Source: Ruminococcus sp.
GTDB taxonomy: Bacteria; Bacillota; Clostridia; Oscillospirales; Ruminococcaceae
Direction: 5' to 3'
Assembly (NCBI GenBank): GCA_015066845.1
Contig: SVNO01000015.1
Location: 1 to 38,560 of the forward strand
DNA length: 38,560 nt
The notes under the pieces were generated by a model. It was not told the DNA's origin. It saw only the letters and a program-made list of their open reading frames with translations, and ran no database searches. Each line of letters opens with the position of its first letter. Position 1 is the first letter of the stretch. Made by a program: the position numbers and the translations under genes. Shown here piece after piece: positions 8,891 through 16,630 of this stretch.

Positions 8891-9162
8891 CGGGTTTTCG
8901 CAACATCTCCCCTGTTTTTTCAAAATTTCTACGGTTTGACAAATGTCGGGGTAATCGCAAACGGCTTGTTTGTGAATAATCACAAGAAGTTTTTGGGGAT
9001 TATTCATCACGCATCTTACAAAATTAAACGGCTTTTTCTGTGCAGAATGTTGAAATGCGGTGTGGAGTTTTGGGTGATGCGGTAGTTTTGCACTTGATTT
9101 GTTGGGGGCTTCGCCTTCTTAGCTTGTCGAAAAGGTTTTTTCAGGAGTTAATACCCCTGTAA
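8891..9162. other. Gene-free AT-rich spacer
   Basis: No credible coding frame, RNA or strong promoter was seen between the HPr promoter and the GC-rich array. Confidence 0.6.
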
Positions 9163-9553
9163 CTGCCCCCACCCCAACCCCTCCCCCAACGGGGGAGGGG
9201 CTTTATAGGAGGCGGCTGCGCCGCCTCCACCGCCCAAGGGGCTGCGCCCCTTGGAACCCCGCTTGGGGGCTATCGCCCCCTTAGCCCCTGATTGAAGATT
9301 GAGGGGGCACTTCACCCCTCCCCCCTGCCCCCCTCCCGATGGGAGGGGGGGATAGCAGCCGGTGCTGCGCACCGGCACCGCGGTTTGTTGGGGGCTTCGC
9401 CCCCTTACCCCCTGATTGAAGATTGAGGGGGCACTTCGCCCCTCCCCCTGCCCCCTCCCGATGGGAGGGGGGATAGCAGCCGGTGCTGCGCACCGGCACC
9501 GCGGTTTGTTGGGGGCATCGCCCCCTTACCCCCTGATTGTGAGAGGGAGTGCA
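9163..9553. repeat. GC-rich intergenic hairpin array with tandem ~122-bp units
   Basis: This is a chain of perfect or near-perfect GC hairpins, many of the form xxGGGGC-TGC-GCCCCxx or GGGGGC-TTC-GCCCCC. From 9285 it becomes tandem: unit 1 is 9285-9408 (124 bp), unit 2 is 9409-9529 (121 bp), and a third is truncated after 9530. Each unit contains arms CCCTCCC/GGGAGGG, GCCGGTGC/GCACCGGC and GGGGGC/GCCCCC. The reading frames across it are low-complexity and not protein-like. A relative lies at 27550-27760. Both arrays sit between the 3' end of one minus-strand gene and the promoter of the next. Confidence 0.88.
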
Positions 9554-9554
9554 C

Positions 9555-9580
9555 TTGCCCCTCCCAAAAGGGAGGGGCAA
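9555..9580 (-). terminator. Hairpin after cotH-like gene (possible terminator)
   Basis: An 11-bp perfect stem TTGCCCCTCCC/GGGAGGGGCAA with a 4-nt loop begins 13 bp beyond the stop codon at 9594. There is no following T run on the minus strand, so it may be a T-less terminator or a 3'-end stabiliser. Confidence 0.5.
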
Positions 9581-9593
9581 ATCGTAATTGCTA

Positions 9594-11195
9594 TTATGTA
9601 CGCCAGCTTTCATCCATGAAGGCAATACGCGTTTGCAGCCACTCTGCCAGCCAGTCGGCAGCTTCTTTTTGTGTCCGACATGCCGCGGAACGGGGGTTGA
9701 GTTCATCTGCGGCAGCATTATTGCGGATATTGTCCCAGCGCAGATAATTGCGCTCAAACGCTGCCTGATGCTGCGCGGTATCTTCTGCAAGCATTGACAA
9801 TGCGCGGTCAAATATGCCGGCTTCGCGGGCATCCGTCCATGCATTTCTGATTACTTCCTGAAACCAGTCCTCATACATCAGTACAGCAAGCCACGGGTTG
9901 ATGGTTTCATAGATATCATCCACATTATACACAATATTTGCCGCATAATAGCCCTTTGCATCGGCACAGCGGTCTTTGTTGCCAAGCGCGGAATCAAAAT
10001 CCCACGGCGCATGGAACGTCAGCCTGCCATCTCCGGTTTCTCCGAAATCTGCCGACATGTAAAAACTTGACCAGTAAATGTCTGCATCACAGGCAAGCTC
10101 ATTGAGAAGATAGGCATCCGCCAGAGATTCCACATTCACCACAGCTTCCACCGCTTCCTGCGGTGTCAGATTCTCCGCCGGTGCAATCGTGAGCGTTTCT
10201 GCATTGAATGCATACGCCCTGTCCTCATAGGCTGCGGCATACAGAATATCATACACCGCATCCACATACGCGGCAATGAAATCATGCTGCTCCTGTGAAT
10301 AAATATCGCTCTTGATGGTGTACCCTACTTCCTTTTTCCAGTCATACGCATTTTCCGGCAAAACCTGTACCGTCCTGCCGCTGCCGCCCTCCCCGTCATA
10401 GGGTGTCAGAGGAGCATTGCCGGCATAGTCAATGGTGAATTGCTGCAATGCAGGTTCATTGCCATAATACCCGTCAAATTCCAGAAAATAGCCGATGTCC
10501 GTACCCTTGTAATCCGGCTGGGCTTCTGTGATATTCACCCTGTCCACATTGATTTGCTGCTGCTCGGCAAGCAGGTACACACCCCAGTATTCCCCATTGA
10601 TTTCCACCTCCACTAAGGCAGCATCCGATGCGTACAAGCCATCCTCCGCAAGCAGCTCACGAGCAATGGCGAGGGTGGTTTTGTCGCGCAGCATGGAAAT
10701 ATCCTTGTAGGACGCAAGCAATACCCAGTTTTTCATGTCCGCGCCGTCATTGAGTCCGCAAAGATTCTGCGGCTGTGCAAATTTCAGGCGCAGGGGTTTC
10801 TTGTCATAATTGGTCGTCCAGTTGCCGCGCACTTTGACCTGCGCTTCTGCTGCGTCCAGCAGCACGGTATTGTCCGTATCCGTGAGCGTGATCTTACAGT
10901 TTTCATAATACGGTTCAGGCGGCATGGTGTACCCCGGTGTCCATGAGGCGATCGAGGACGATACAAAGGCATTGACGGGCTTTGTCACAAAATCCATCAC
11001 TGTATCGGACTGTTCCACCGTTTCGATGGACAGTACGGGCATGGTATCGCCTGTTTCATAGACATTTTCCACAGCCGGTTCTGTGGGCTGTTCCGTTGTC
11101 TGTGCCGGCTGTTCGGGCTGTTCGGGCTGTGCATTGGTACAGCCGCATAATCCAAACACTCCTGCGAGCAGGAGTGCGTAGAGTCTGTGTTTCAT
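9594..11195 (-). CDS. CotH-family lipoprotein (atypical kinase fold)
   Basis: A 533-aa secreted lipoprotein. A signal peptide ends in a lipobox L-C-G-C (Cys19), followed by a Gln/Pro/Glu/Thr linker. The CotH domain has VKVRGNWT and KPLRLKF, then NWVLLASYKD with MLRDKT, VEVEINGEYWGVYLLAEQ, and APWDFDSALGNK, matching the metal/ATP-binding DFD region of CotH kinases. In Bacillus CotH phosphorylates spore coat proteins; in clostridia and rumen bacteria CotH domains also occur on surface and cellulosomal proteins. Here a membrane-anchored surface role is inferred. The ATG at 11195 shares an ATGA overlap with the trmD stop and has GGAGGA 6 bp upstream, so the gene is translationally coupled to the trmD operon. 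Confidence 0.88.
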   Translation of the reverse strand: MKHRLYALLLAGVFGLCGCTNAQPEQPEQPAQTTEQPTEPAVENVYETGDTMPVLSIETVEQSDTVMDFVTKPVNAFVSSSIASWTPGYTMPPEPYYENCKITLTDTDNTVLLDAAEAQVKVRGNWTTNYDKKPLRLKFAQPQNLCGLNDGADMKNWVLLASYKDISMLRDKTTLAIARELLAEDGLYASDAALVEVEINGEYWGVYLLAEQQQINVDRVNITEAQPDYKGTDIGYFLEFDGYYGNEPALQQFTIDYAGNAPLTPYDGEGGSGRTVQVLPENAYDWKKEVGYTIKSDIYSQEQHDFIAAYVDAVYDILYAAAYEDRAYAFNAETLTIAPAENLTPQEAVEAVVNVESLADAYLLNELACDADIYWSSFYMSADFGETGDGRLTFHAPWDFDSALGNKDRCADAKGYYAANIVYNVDDIYETINPWLAVLMYEDWFQEVIRNAWTDAREAGIFDRALSMLAEDTAQHQAAFERNYLRWDNIRNNAAADELNPRSAACRTQKEAADWLAEWLQTRIAFMDESWRT

Positions 11196-11890
11196 TCTTG
11201 TTCCTCCAGATATTTCTGGTAAAGGTCGGGACGTTTTTCCTGTGTCACGCGCAGACTTTCTGCCTGCCGCCAACGGGAAATATGCAAATGATGACCGGAA
11301 AGCAGAATTTCCGGCACTCTCTCCCCTTCCCAGATTTCGGGACGGGAATACTGCGGATACTCCAGCAGTCCGTTGAAATGGCTTACGTCCTCAAAACAGA
11401 GCGCGGACGGCAGCACACCGCTGCACATTCTTGCCACGGCATCGGTCAGCACCAGTGCCGGCAATTCACCGCCTGTGAGGACATAATCACCGATGGACAC
11501 TTCTTCATCCACGATTTTATCCAGCACACGCTGGTCAACACCCTCGTAATGTCCACAGAGGAGAAACAGACTGGACATCTGGGAAAATTCCCGTGCCCTG
11601 TTCTGCGTGAGCGTTTTGCCCTGCGGTGACAGGTAAATGGTATGGGGACGCTCTCCGAGCTGTTCGCAGACTGCCTGCCAGCAGCGGTAAATCGGCTCTG
11701 CCTGCATGACCATGCCCATGCCGCCGCCATAGGGAGTATCGTCCACACGGCGGTGCTTGTCAAGAGTATAGTCACGGATATTGTGGCAGTGCACTTCAAT
11801 TGCACCGGCTTTTCTGGCTCTGCCGATGATGCTTTCCGAAAGCACGGCTTCGCACATATCCGGAAACAGCGTTGCAATCTCAATCCGCAT
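11192..11890 (-). CDS. trmD: tRNA (guanine-N1-)-methyltransferase TrmD
   Basis: A 232-aa enzyme that methylates G37 next to the anticodon using S-adenosylmethionine and prevents frameshifting. The SPOUT trefoil-knot motifs are present: DDTPYGGGMGMVM, LLCGHYEGVDQRV, and SIGDYVLTGGELPALVL. The ATG at 11890 is preferred over a TTG at 11896, which would sit too close to AAAGGA. It overlaps the end of rimM by 11 bp and its stop overlaps the cotH-like start. In most Firmicutes rplS follows; it is absent here. Confidence 0.97.
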   Translation of the reverse strand: MRIEIATLFPDMCEAVLSESIIGRARKAGAIEVHCHNIRDYTLDKHRRVDDTPYGGGMGMVMQAEPIYRCWQAVCEQLGERPHTIYLSPQGKTLTQNRAREFSQMSSLFLLCGHYEGVDQRVLDKIVDEEVSIGDYVLTGGELPALVLTDAVARMCSGVLPSALCFEDVSHFNGLLEYPQYSRPEIWEGERVPEILLSGHHLHISRWRQAESLRVTQEKRPDLYQKYLEEQE

Positions 11891-12404
11891 CGTCAAACAG
11901 TCCTTTCAGCGGTCGGATGGTCATATAACCGTCCTCCAGATTGGTTTCGATAATCACATCGGGAATGGCAGGAACAAGCTTTTCCTTTACACCCTCGCCG
12001 CAGCTGATGACATAGACATCATTCGCGCCGGTTTCCAGTACATCGGCAATCTCGCCGTATACTTCGCCCGTATCCGCATCGCGCACCTCAAGTCCGAGCA
12101 GATCCTGAATGAAGTAGCAGCCCTCATCCAGTTCCACATCCTCCCTGTCCATAAACAGCTGTTGACGGCGCAGGGTTTCTGCCTGTTCGCGGGTGGTAAT
12201 GCCCTCCAGCTGGAGGATCGCCATATTTTTATGCACTCTTGCATGAAGAATGCGCACGGGCTTTCTGCCCTGATTATCAAAATACAGGGTGTCAAAAGAA
12301 CACAAAAACGCCGCAGAATCGCACCACGGGTAAACTGTTACCTCGCCGCGCAATCCATGGACGTTTGTGATTTCGCCTATTGTCAGAAAACGATCCTGTC
12401 CCAT
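11880..12404 (-). CDS. rimM: 16S rRNA processing/30S maturation factor RimM
   Basis: A 174-aa protein that binds ribosomal protein S19 and assists maturation of the 30S head. It has the N-terminal beta-barrel (TIGEITNVHGLRGEVTVYP) and the C-terminal PRC-barrel (CYFIQDLLGLEV...GEIADVLETGANDVYVI). The start at 12404 shares one base with the khpA stop (TGATG), and its end overlaps trmD by 11 bp, so translation is coupled on both sides. Confidence 0.97.
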   Translation of the reverse strand: MGQDRFLTIGEITNVHGLRGEVTVYPWCDSAAFLCSFDTLYFDNQGRKPVRILHARVHKNMAILQLEGITTREQAETLRRQQLFMDREDVELDEGCYFIQDLLGLEVRDADTGEVYGEIADVLETGANDVYVISCGEGVKEKLVPAIPDVIIETNLEDGYMTIRPLKGLFDDAD

Positions 12405-12640
12405 CAGCCAATCTCCACAGCGATGGCATCCATGCCATTCTTTGCAGCGGCAGCGCGCATAATTGTGCGGACAGCCTTGGCAATTCTGCCCTGCTTGCCG
12501 ATGACTCTGCCCATGTCCTCCTCTGCAACACGCAGATGGAATACAATGACACCTTCCTCATTCGGCTCATCCTGTGTAATTTCAATGGCAGCCTTATCGT
12601 CTACAAGGTCAGCCACAATGCTGTATAACAATTCTTTCAT
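12404..12640 (-). CDS. khpA: KH-domain RNA-binding protein KhpA
   Basis: A 78-aa single KH-domain protein with the RNA-binding loop GRVIGKQGR near residues 45-53. KhpA (YlqC) pairs with KhpB/Jag in Gram-positives and influences cell division and elongation through RNA binding. The frame extends to 12661, but the ATG at 12640 has AAGGAG 7 bp upstream and gives the usual family length. It lies between rpsP and rimM, the conserved position. Confidence 0.95.
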   Translation of the reverse strand: MKELLYSIVADLVDDKAAIEITQDEPNEEGVIVFHLRVAEEDMGRVIGKQGRIAKAVRTIMRAAAAKNGMDAIAVEIG

Positions 12641-12672
12641 GATGATTCTCCTTGTTTGCATTTACAGAGAAT

Positions 12673-12703
12673 AGAAGCCCGAAAGCATGATGCTCCAGCT
12701 TCT
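12673..12703 (-). promoter_or_regulatory. Hairpin between rpsP and khpA
   Basis: Outer arms AGAAGC/GCTTCT and inner arms AGCAT/ATGCT form a stem in the 83-bp gap. No T run follows. It could tune transcript levels between the ribosomal-protein gene and downstream genes. Confidence 0.4.
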
Positions 12704-12723
12704 ACCTCCGCTTTGCACATTGC

Positions 12724-12966
12724 TTACAGAACGCCCTCGTTCTTCAGGATGGTCTTTACGGTATCAGTCGGCTGTGCGCCCTTAGCGATCCAGTCCTTAG
12801 CCTTATCAGAATCAACCTTTACTACGCTCGGTTCCTTGGTCGGATCATAGTAACCGATTTCCTCGATGAATCTGCCATCTCTGGGGTATCTGGAATCAGC
12901 AACAACGATACGATAGAAAGGAGCCTTCTTCGCACCCATTCTTCTCAGTCTGATTTTAACTGCCAT
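12724..12966 (-). CDS. rpsP: 30S ribosomal protein S16
   Basis: An 80-aa protein opening with [19 protein letters not shown] and containing [22 protein letters not shown], which are diagnostic of S16. It binds 16S rRNA early in 30S assembly. GGAGGTGA lies 6 bp before the start. It sits between ffh and khpA in the conserved operon order. Confidence 0.98.
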   Translation of the reverse strand: MAVKIRLRRMGAKKAPFYRIVVADSRYPRDGRFIEEIGYYDPTKEPSVVKVDSDKAKDWIAKGAQPTDTVKTILKNEGVL

Positions 12967-13031
12967 TTTGTTTCACCTCCACATAAAAATTCATATATAT
13001 TCAAGCGGGGAACCGCGTTGAATCGGGATAA

Positions 13032-14420
13032 TTACGCCATCGGGGGCATTCCGCCGCCCTTGCCGCCTACCTTGTCGAAATTCATGCCGGCAAGGTTCTT
13101 GCGCATCCGGCGCGTCATCATCTTGGTTTTCTTGCCGCCGGTAAACTGCTTCATCATCTTCTGCATCTGGTCATACTGCTTGAGCAGACGATTGACATCC
13201 TCCACCTTTGTACCGGAACCAGCCGCAATTCTGCGCTTTCTGGACGGATTGATAATGGAGGGCTTGGCACGTTCTGCCTTGGTCATGGAAGTGATCATTG
13301 CCTCCAGACGGTAGAACTGCTTGTCGTCAATGTCCTCATCCTTGATTTTATCGCCCACGCCCGGAAGCATGGACACGATGGATTTGAGAGAACCCATCTT
13401 GCGAATCTGGCGCAGCTGGTCGAGCAGGTCGTTCATATCAAACTTCTGCTCCTGCACCTTCTTTGCCAGCTTTTCGGCATCTTTCTGGTCAATGACGGTT
13501 TCCGCACGTTCGATCAGCGTGAGGACATCGCCCATACCGAGAATACGGGATGCCATACGGCTGGGGTGGAATTTTTCAAATTCATCCAGTTTTTCGCCCA
13601 TACCAACAAATTTGATGGGCTTACCGGTAACAGCAAGTACGGACAATGCCGCACCGCCTCTGGTATCGGAGTCGAGCTTGGACATGAGCACACTGTCAAT
13701 GCCCAGTGCATCGTCAAAGGATTTTGCCACATTCACGGCATCCTGACCGGTCATTGCGTCAACGACCAGCATGATTTCGTGGGGCTGTGTTTCTTCCTTG
13801 ATGTTCTGCAGCTCCTCCATCAGCTCTGTATCAATATGCAGTCTGCCGGCGGTATCGAGGATCACAATGTCATGGCCGTAGTCCTTGGCATAGCGAAGTG
13901 CCTGTTTTGCGATGACAACGGGATCAATCTGTCCCATTTCAAACACCTTCACACCGGCGCGTTCACCGACCACCTGCAGCTGATTGATCGCCGCCGGACG
14001 GTAGATATCACAGGCTGCAAGCATCGGGCGGTGTCCCTCATTTTTGAGGTATTTCGCAAGCTTTGCAGCGTGTGTGGTCTTACCGGAACCTTGCAGACCG
14101 CACATCATGATAATGCACGGCGGCTTGGACGGCATATTCAGGCGAGCATTCGCGTCACCCATAAGGGCGCAAAGCTCCTCATTTACAATTTTGATCACCT
14201 GCTGGGCAGGTGTCAGGCTGGAGAGTACTTCTTCGCCGACTGCACGTTCAGAAACCTTGCCCACAAAGTCCTTGACGACCTTGTAGCTGACATCGGCTTC
14301 AAGCAGTGCAAGACGGACTTCGCGCATAGCTTCCTTGACATCGGATTCCGTCAGTTTGCCGTGGGATTTTAATTTTTTAAAGACGTTATTGAGCTTTTCC
14401 GAAAGTCCTTCAAATGCCAT
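13032..14420 (-). CDS. ffh: Signal recognition particle protein Ffh (SRP54)
   Basis: A 462-aa SRP GTPase that, with SRP RNA, targets nascent membrane proteins to FtsY and SecYEG. It has an N-terminal four-helix domain (1-85); the G domain with GLQGSGKTT (about 107-115), DIYRPAA, VILDTAGR and LDSDTRGGAA (the family usually has LDGD here); and a Met-rich M domain (about 300-440) with the RNA-binding helix RRIAAGSG. Its C-terminus is rich in Gly and Met. It starts 19 bp after ylxM. Confidence 0.98.
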   Translation of the reverse strand: MAFEGLSEKLNNVFKKLKSHGKLTESDVKEAMREVRLALLEADVSYKVVKDFVGKVSERAVGEEVLSSLTPAQQVIKIVNEELCALMGDANARLNMPSKPPCIIMMCGLQGSGKTTHAAKLAKYLKNEGHRPMLAACDIYRPAAINQLQVVGERAGVKVFEMGQIDPVVIAKQALRYAKDYGHDIVILDTAGRLHIDTELMEELQNIKEETQPHEIMLVVDAMTGQDAVNVAKSFDDALGIDSVLMSKLDSDTRGGAALSVLAVTGKPIKFVGMGEKLDEFEKFHPSRMASRILGMGDVLTLIERAETVIDQKDAEKLAKKVQEQKFDMNDLLDQLRQIRKMGSLKSIVSMLPGVGDKIKDEDIDDKQFYRLEAMITSMTKAERAKPSIINPSRKRRIAAGSGTKVEDVNRLLKQYDQMQKMMKQFTGGKKTKMMTRRMRKNLAGMNFDKVGGKGGGMPPMA

Positions 14421-14439
14421 GTTTCGTCCTCTCTTTCAA

Positions 14440-14760
14440 CTATAGTAACAGCAAGCCATCTCTGGCAAGCTGTGCAATTTCCGTGTCCGTACCGCCGCAG
14501 TGGTGCAGAATGGTTTCCAGACATTCGCGCATTCCAACAATGCGCTTTGCCATGCCGAGTTTTGCTTCAGTTTCGAGCAATGTCTGTTCCGTATGGCGGA
14601 TGCTGTCCCGCACTGCCTGTCGGGTGATGCCGCGTGTTTCGGCGATTTCCGTCAGGGACAAGTCCTCATTGAAATACAGCTCTGCAATATCGCGCTGTCT
14701 TGCGGTCAGAAGCTCTCCATAACAGTCGAGGAGAAGCACGAGGGATAAATTCTTTGCCAT
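14440..14760 (-). CDS. ylxM: YlxM family helix-turn-helix protein
   Basis: A 106-aa sigma-70 region 4-like HTH protein. LLDCYGELLTARQRDI, then LSLTEIAETRGITRQAVRDSI, are the family signature. YlxM is nearly always encoded directly before ffh in Gram-positives and is thought to modulate SRP; in Streptococcus it binds SRP RNA/Ffh. GGAGG lies 8 bp upstream of the ATG at 14760. It is the first gene of the operon. Confidence 0.95.
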   Translation of the reverse strand: MAKNLSLVLLLDCYGELLTARQRDIAELYFNEDLSLTEIAETRGITRQAVRDSIRHTEQTLLETEAKLGMAKRIVGMRECLETILHHCGGTDTEIAQLARDGLLLL

Positions 14761-14798
14761 CCTGCTTTCCTCCCTTGTAAAGCTTTTTCACTTTCTAT

Positions 14799-14827
14799 AG
14801 TATACCACAACTGAGGGGGAAAGTCAA
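14799..14827 (-). promoter_or_regulatory. Promoter of the ylxM-ffh-rpsP-khpA-rimM-trmD operon
   Basis: TTGACT, 17-bp spacer and TATACT on the minus strand, about 38 bp before the ylxM start. Confidence 0.82.
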
Positions 14828-14863
14828 GGGACTTTACAAGGTTTTTGATTTTTGTAGGAATGC

Positions 14864-14894
14864 ACAAAAACGTGCGTCATTACGGCGCACGTTT
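14864..14894 (-). terminator. Terminator of the 478-aa dockerin protein gene
   Basis: An 8-bp stem AACGTGCG/CGCACGTT with a short loop, followed on the minus strand by TTTTGTGC. It lies about 65 bp after the stop at 14957. Confidence 0.8.
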
Positions 14895-14956
14895 CAGCTT
14901 ATGGAAGAATTTTGAGGATTCTTGTTTCAAAACAGGCTGTTATTCGGGGATTTGCA

Positions 14957-16393
14957 TCAGAATTCCGTAATCAATGCAACAGTCCGTTTCAGGATAAGCA
15001 ACACATCGCTAAAATCCGGTGTTCCGCTGCGGTCAACGTCAGCACTCTTGACTGCCCGTGCATCCAGTGCCGAACCAGTCAGAAGATGCTTGGAAAGTAT
15101 CAGCACATCCAGAATACTGATTTCACCATCGGCATTGACATCTCCTGCGCTGATCGTTCCGGTAGTACCGTCAGGCTTTGTTGTTTCCGGTGCGATCTCC
15201 GTGTGTGCGGCAGTGGTGGTAGTGGAGGGCGCATTGGTGATGGTCGTGACAACGGTCGTGCCGTCATAGAGCGTGGTTGCGGTGGTGACGGTCGGCTCCG
15301 GTCTGGAATCCGAACCGAATCCACCAACGTCCGTGTAGGCAGTTGTCGTCGTGACAGTGGTATGCCGTGTTTTCACGGTCGTGGTGTTCGTCTGCTCCGG
15401 TTCATCGGAATCTGCGGTCGTTGCATTCGGATCAGGAAGGATGGTCACATCCATACGGGCAACCTGTTCAAAGAATGTTTCCGATGTACAGAAGATGACG
15501 TAGAATTCACCTGCACTTTTCGCGGTGATGATTCCGTTTTCATAGCTTGCATGTTCCTCGTAAACAATGCACGGCAGTCCGATATAAGCTTCATCCACGG
15601 GAATGGTATCGCCGATATTGGCATAATACTCATAGCAGACAACGCCGTCCTCATTGGTGTACAGATTGGTCGTGAACACTGCGGTAGTTTCCTGCGGTCT
15701 GGCAGTCGTTCCTGTACTAACTACTGTACCGACAGGACCAAACTGCGTACCAGTGGTGGTTTCCGTGGTCGGGAGCGTGGTTCTGTAGGTATGCTTTGTT
15801 GTGTCCATGGTCATACCGGTCATCACATCATCAGGAGCGTCAGTCACGGCAGTAGTTTCCCAAGTAATTTCCGTATCCGGTGTGGGATCAATCGTGGTTT
15901 GCACTGTACCGCCCGTCCAGACCGGACTGCTTGTAGTGGTCACCAGCACTGTACCCACAGGGTTAAAACCGGTCGTTTCCGCAGATGGAGTTTCTGCATA
16001 GAGATTCACATGAAGAATCGTGTAAAGGTCAACGGATTGATCATTGTAGGCTACATAGACGTTGTATGTTCCCGGTCGGTCTGCGTTGTCAACCTCAAAC
16101 GTATCAAACTTGAAGTACTTCTCATTGGTAATTGGCTCATTTTCCAGAATATAGCCGTTTTTCTGAGAAAACACACAAGCTGTGATGCCATCCAGATACA
16201 GCGGTGTGCCAAGCATCCAATCAATGGTGTTGAAATTCAGCGACATTTGCAAAGCCTCCGAGGGTGCATCTGCCACAGTTGTTGCAGTGGTTTCTGCAGT
16301 GCCGACAGTTCCGGCAGCATCTGCCGCCTGTACGGGCAGGCTTGCTGCACACATTGCCCCCGCCAGCATCAGGGAAATCAACATTTTTTTCAT
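14957..16393 (-). CDS. Secreted Thr-rich dockerin protein with Ig-like module
   Basis: A 478-aa protein with a signal peptide (about residues 1-23, MKKMLISLMLAG...VQA). It then has an N-terminal domain of about 110 residues of unknown type, two long Thr/Pro-rich stretches containing repeated FNPVGTV / FGPVGTV blocks, a beta-rich Ig-like module around YANIGDTIPV...AGEFYVIF, a third Thr-rich linker, and a C-terminal dockerin with DVNADGEISILD and DVDRSGTPDFSD. There is no catalytic signature, so a structural or binding role at the cell surface or cellulosome is inferred. The frame extends to 16477, but the ATG at 16393 has AAAGGA 8 bp upstream and starts directly at the signal peptide. Confidence 0.88.
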   Translation of the reverse strand: MKKMLISLMLAGAMCAASLPVQAADAAGTVGTAETTATTVADAPSEALQMSLNFNTIDWMLGTPLYLDGITACVFSQKNGYILENEPITNEKYFKFDTFEVDNADRPGTYNVYVAYNDQSVDLYTILHVNLYAETPSAETTGFNPVGTVLVTTTSSPVWTGGTVQTTIDPTPDTEITWETTAVTDAPDDVMTGMTMDTTKHTYRTTLPTTETTTGTQFGPVGTVVSTGTTARPQETTAVFTTNLYTNEDGVVCYEYYANIGDTIPVDEAYIGLPCIVYEEHASYENGIITAKSAGEFYVIFCTSETFFEQVARMDVTILPDPNATTADSDEPEQTNTTTVKTRHTTVTTTTAYTDVGGFGSDSRPEPTVTTATTLYDGTTVVTTITNAPSTTTTAAHTEIAPETTKPDGTTGTISAGDVNADGEISILDVLILSKHLLTGSALDARAVKSADVDRSGTPDFSDVLLILKRTVALITEF

Positions 16394-16465
16394 ACAGATC
16401 ATCCTTTCTTTCATGGTTTGCGATTCCTGTTGTGAAGAAATCCAAGCATTTCTTTGTGCAATTTC

Positions 16466-16494
16466 ATTATACCACAAATCCCCACATATTGCAA
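16466..16494 (-). promoter_or_regulatory. Promoter of the 478-aa dockerin protein gene
   Basis: TTGCAA, 17-bp spacer and TATAAT on the minus strand, about 75 bp before the start codon. Confidence 0.8.
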
Positions 16495-16564
16495 TACTTC
16501 ATCCCTCATTTCTGGTTTTTTTATATACCCGACTAATTACCTCCCTGATTTTGAGCAATGTGCA

Positions 16565-16600
16565 CAAAAAAGGAGCATCCCATACAAACGGGATGCCCCT
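16565..16600 (-). terminator. Terminator of the MscS-TM-repeat gene
   Basis: Stem GGCATCCC/GGGATGCT, extended by GAGG/CCTT-type pairing, is followed on the minus strand by TTTTTTGTG. It lies about 30 bp beyond the stop at 16631. Confidence 0.85.
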
Positions 16601-16630
16601 CACAATGAAAATCAAACAGAAAAATGCGGA

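Noticed and set aside
9163-9553. CRISPR array
   Set aside because: Units are long and directly tandem with no unique spacers, and no cas genes are present.
9281-9844. Minus-strand frame across the GC-rich array and the end of the cotH-like gene
   Set aside because: The translated hairpin repeats give Pro/Gly/Arg low-complexity sequence, and the other half is out of frame with CotH.
14956-16393. A glycoside hydrolase catalytic domain in the 478-aa dockerin protein
   Set aside because: No catalytic motif or TIM-barrel pattern is visible; much of the protein is Thr/Pro linker and Ig-like.
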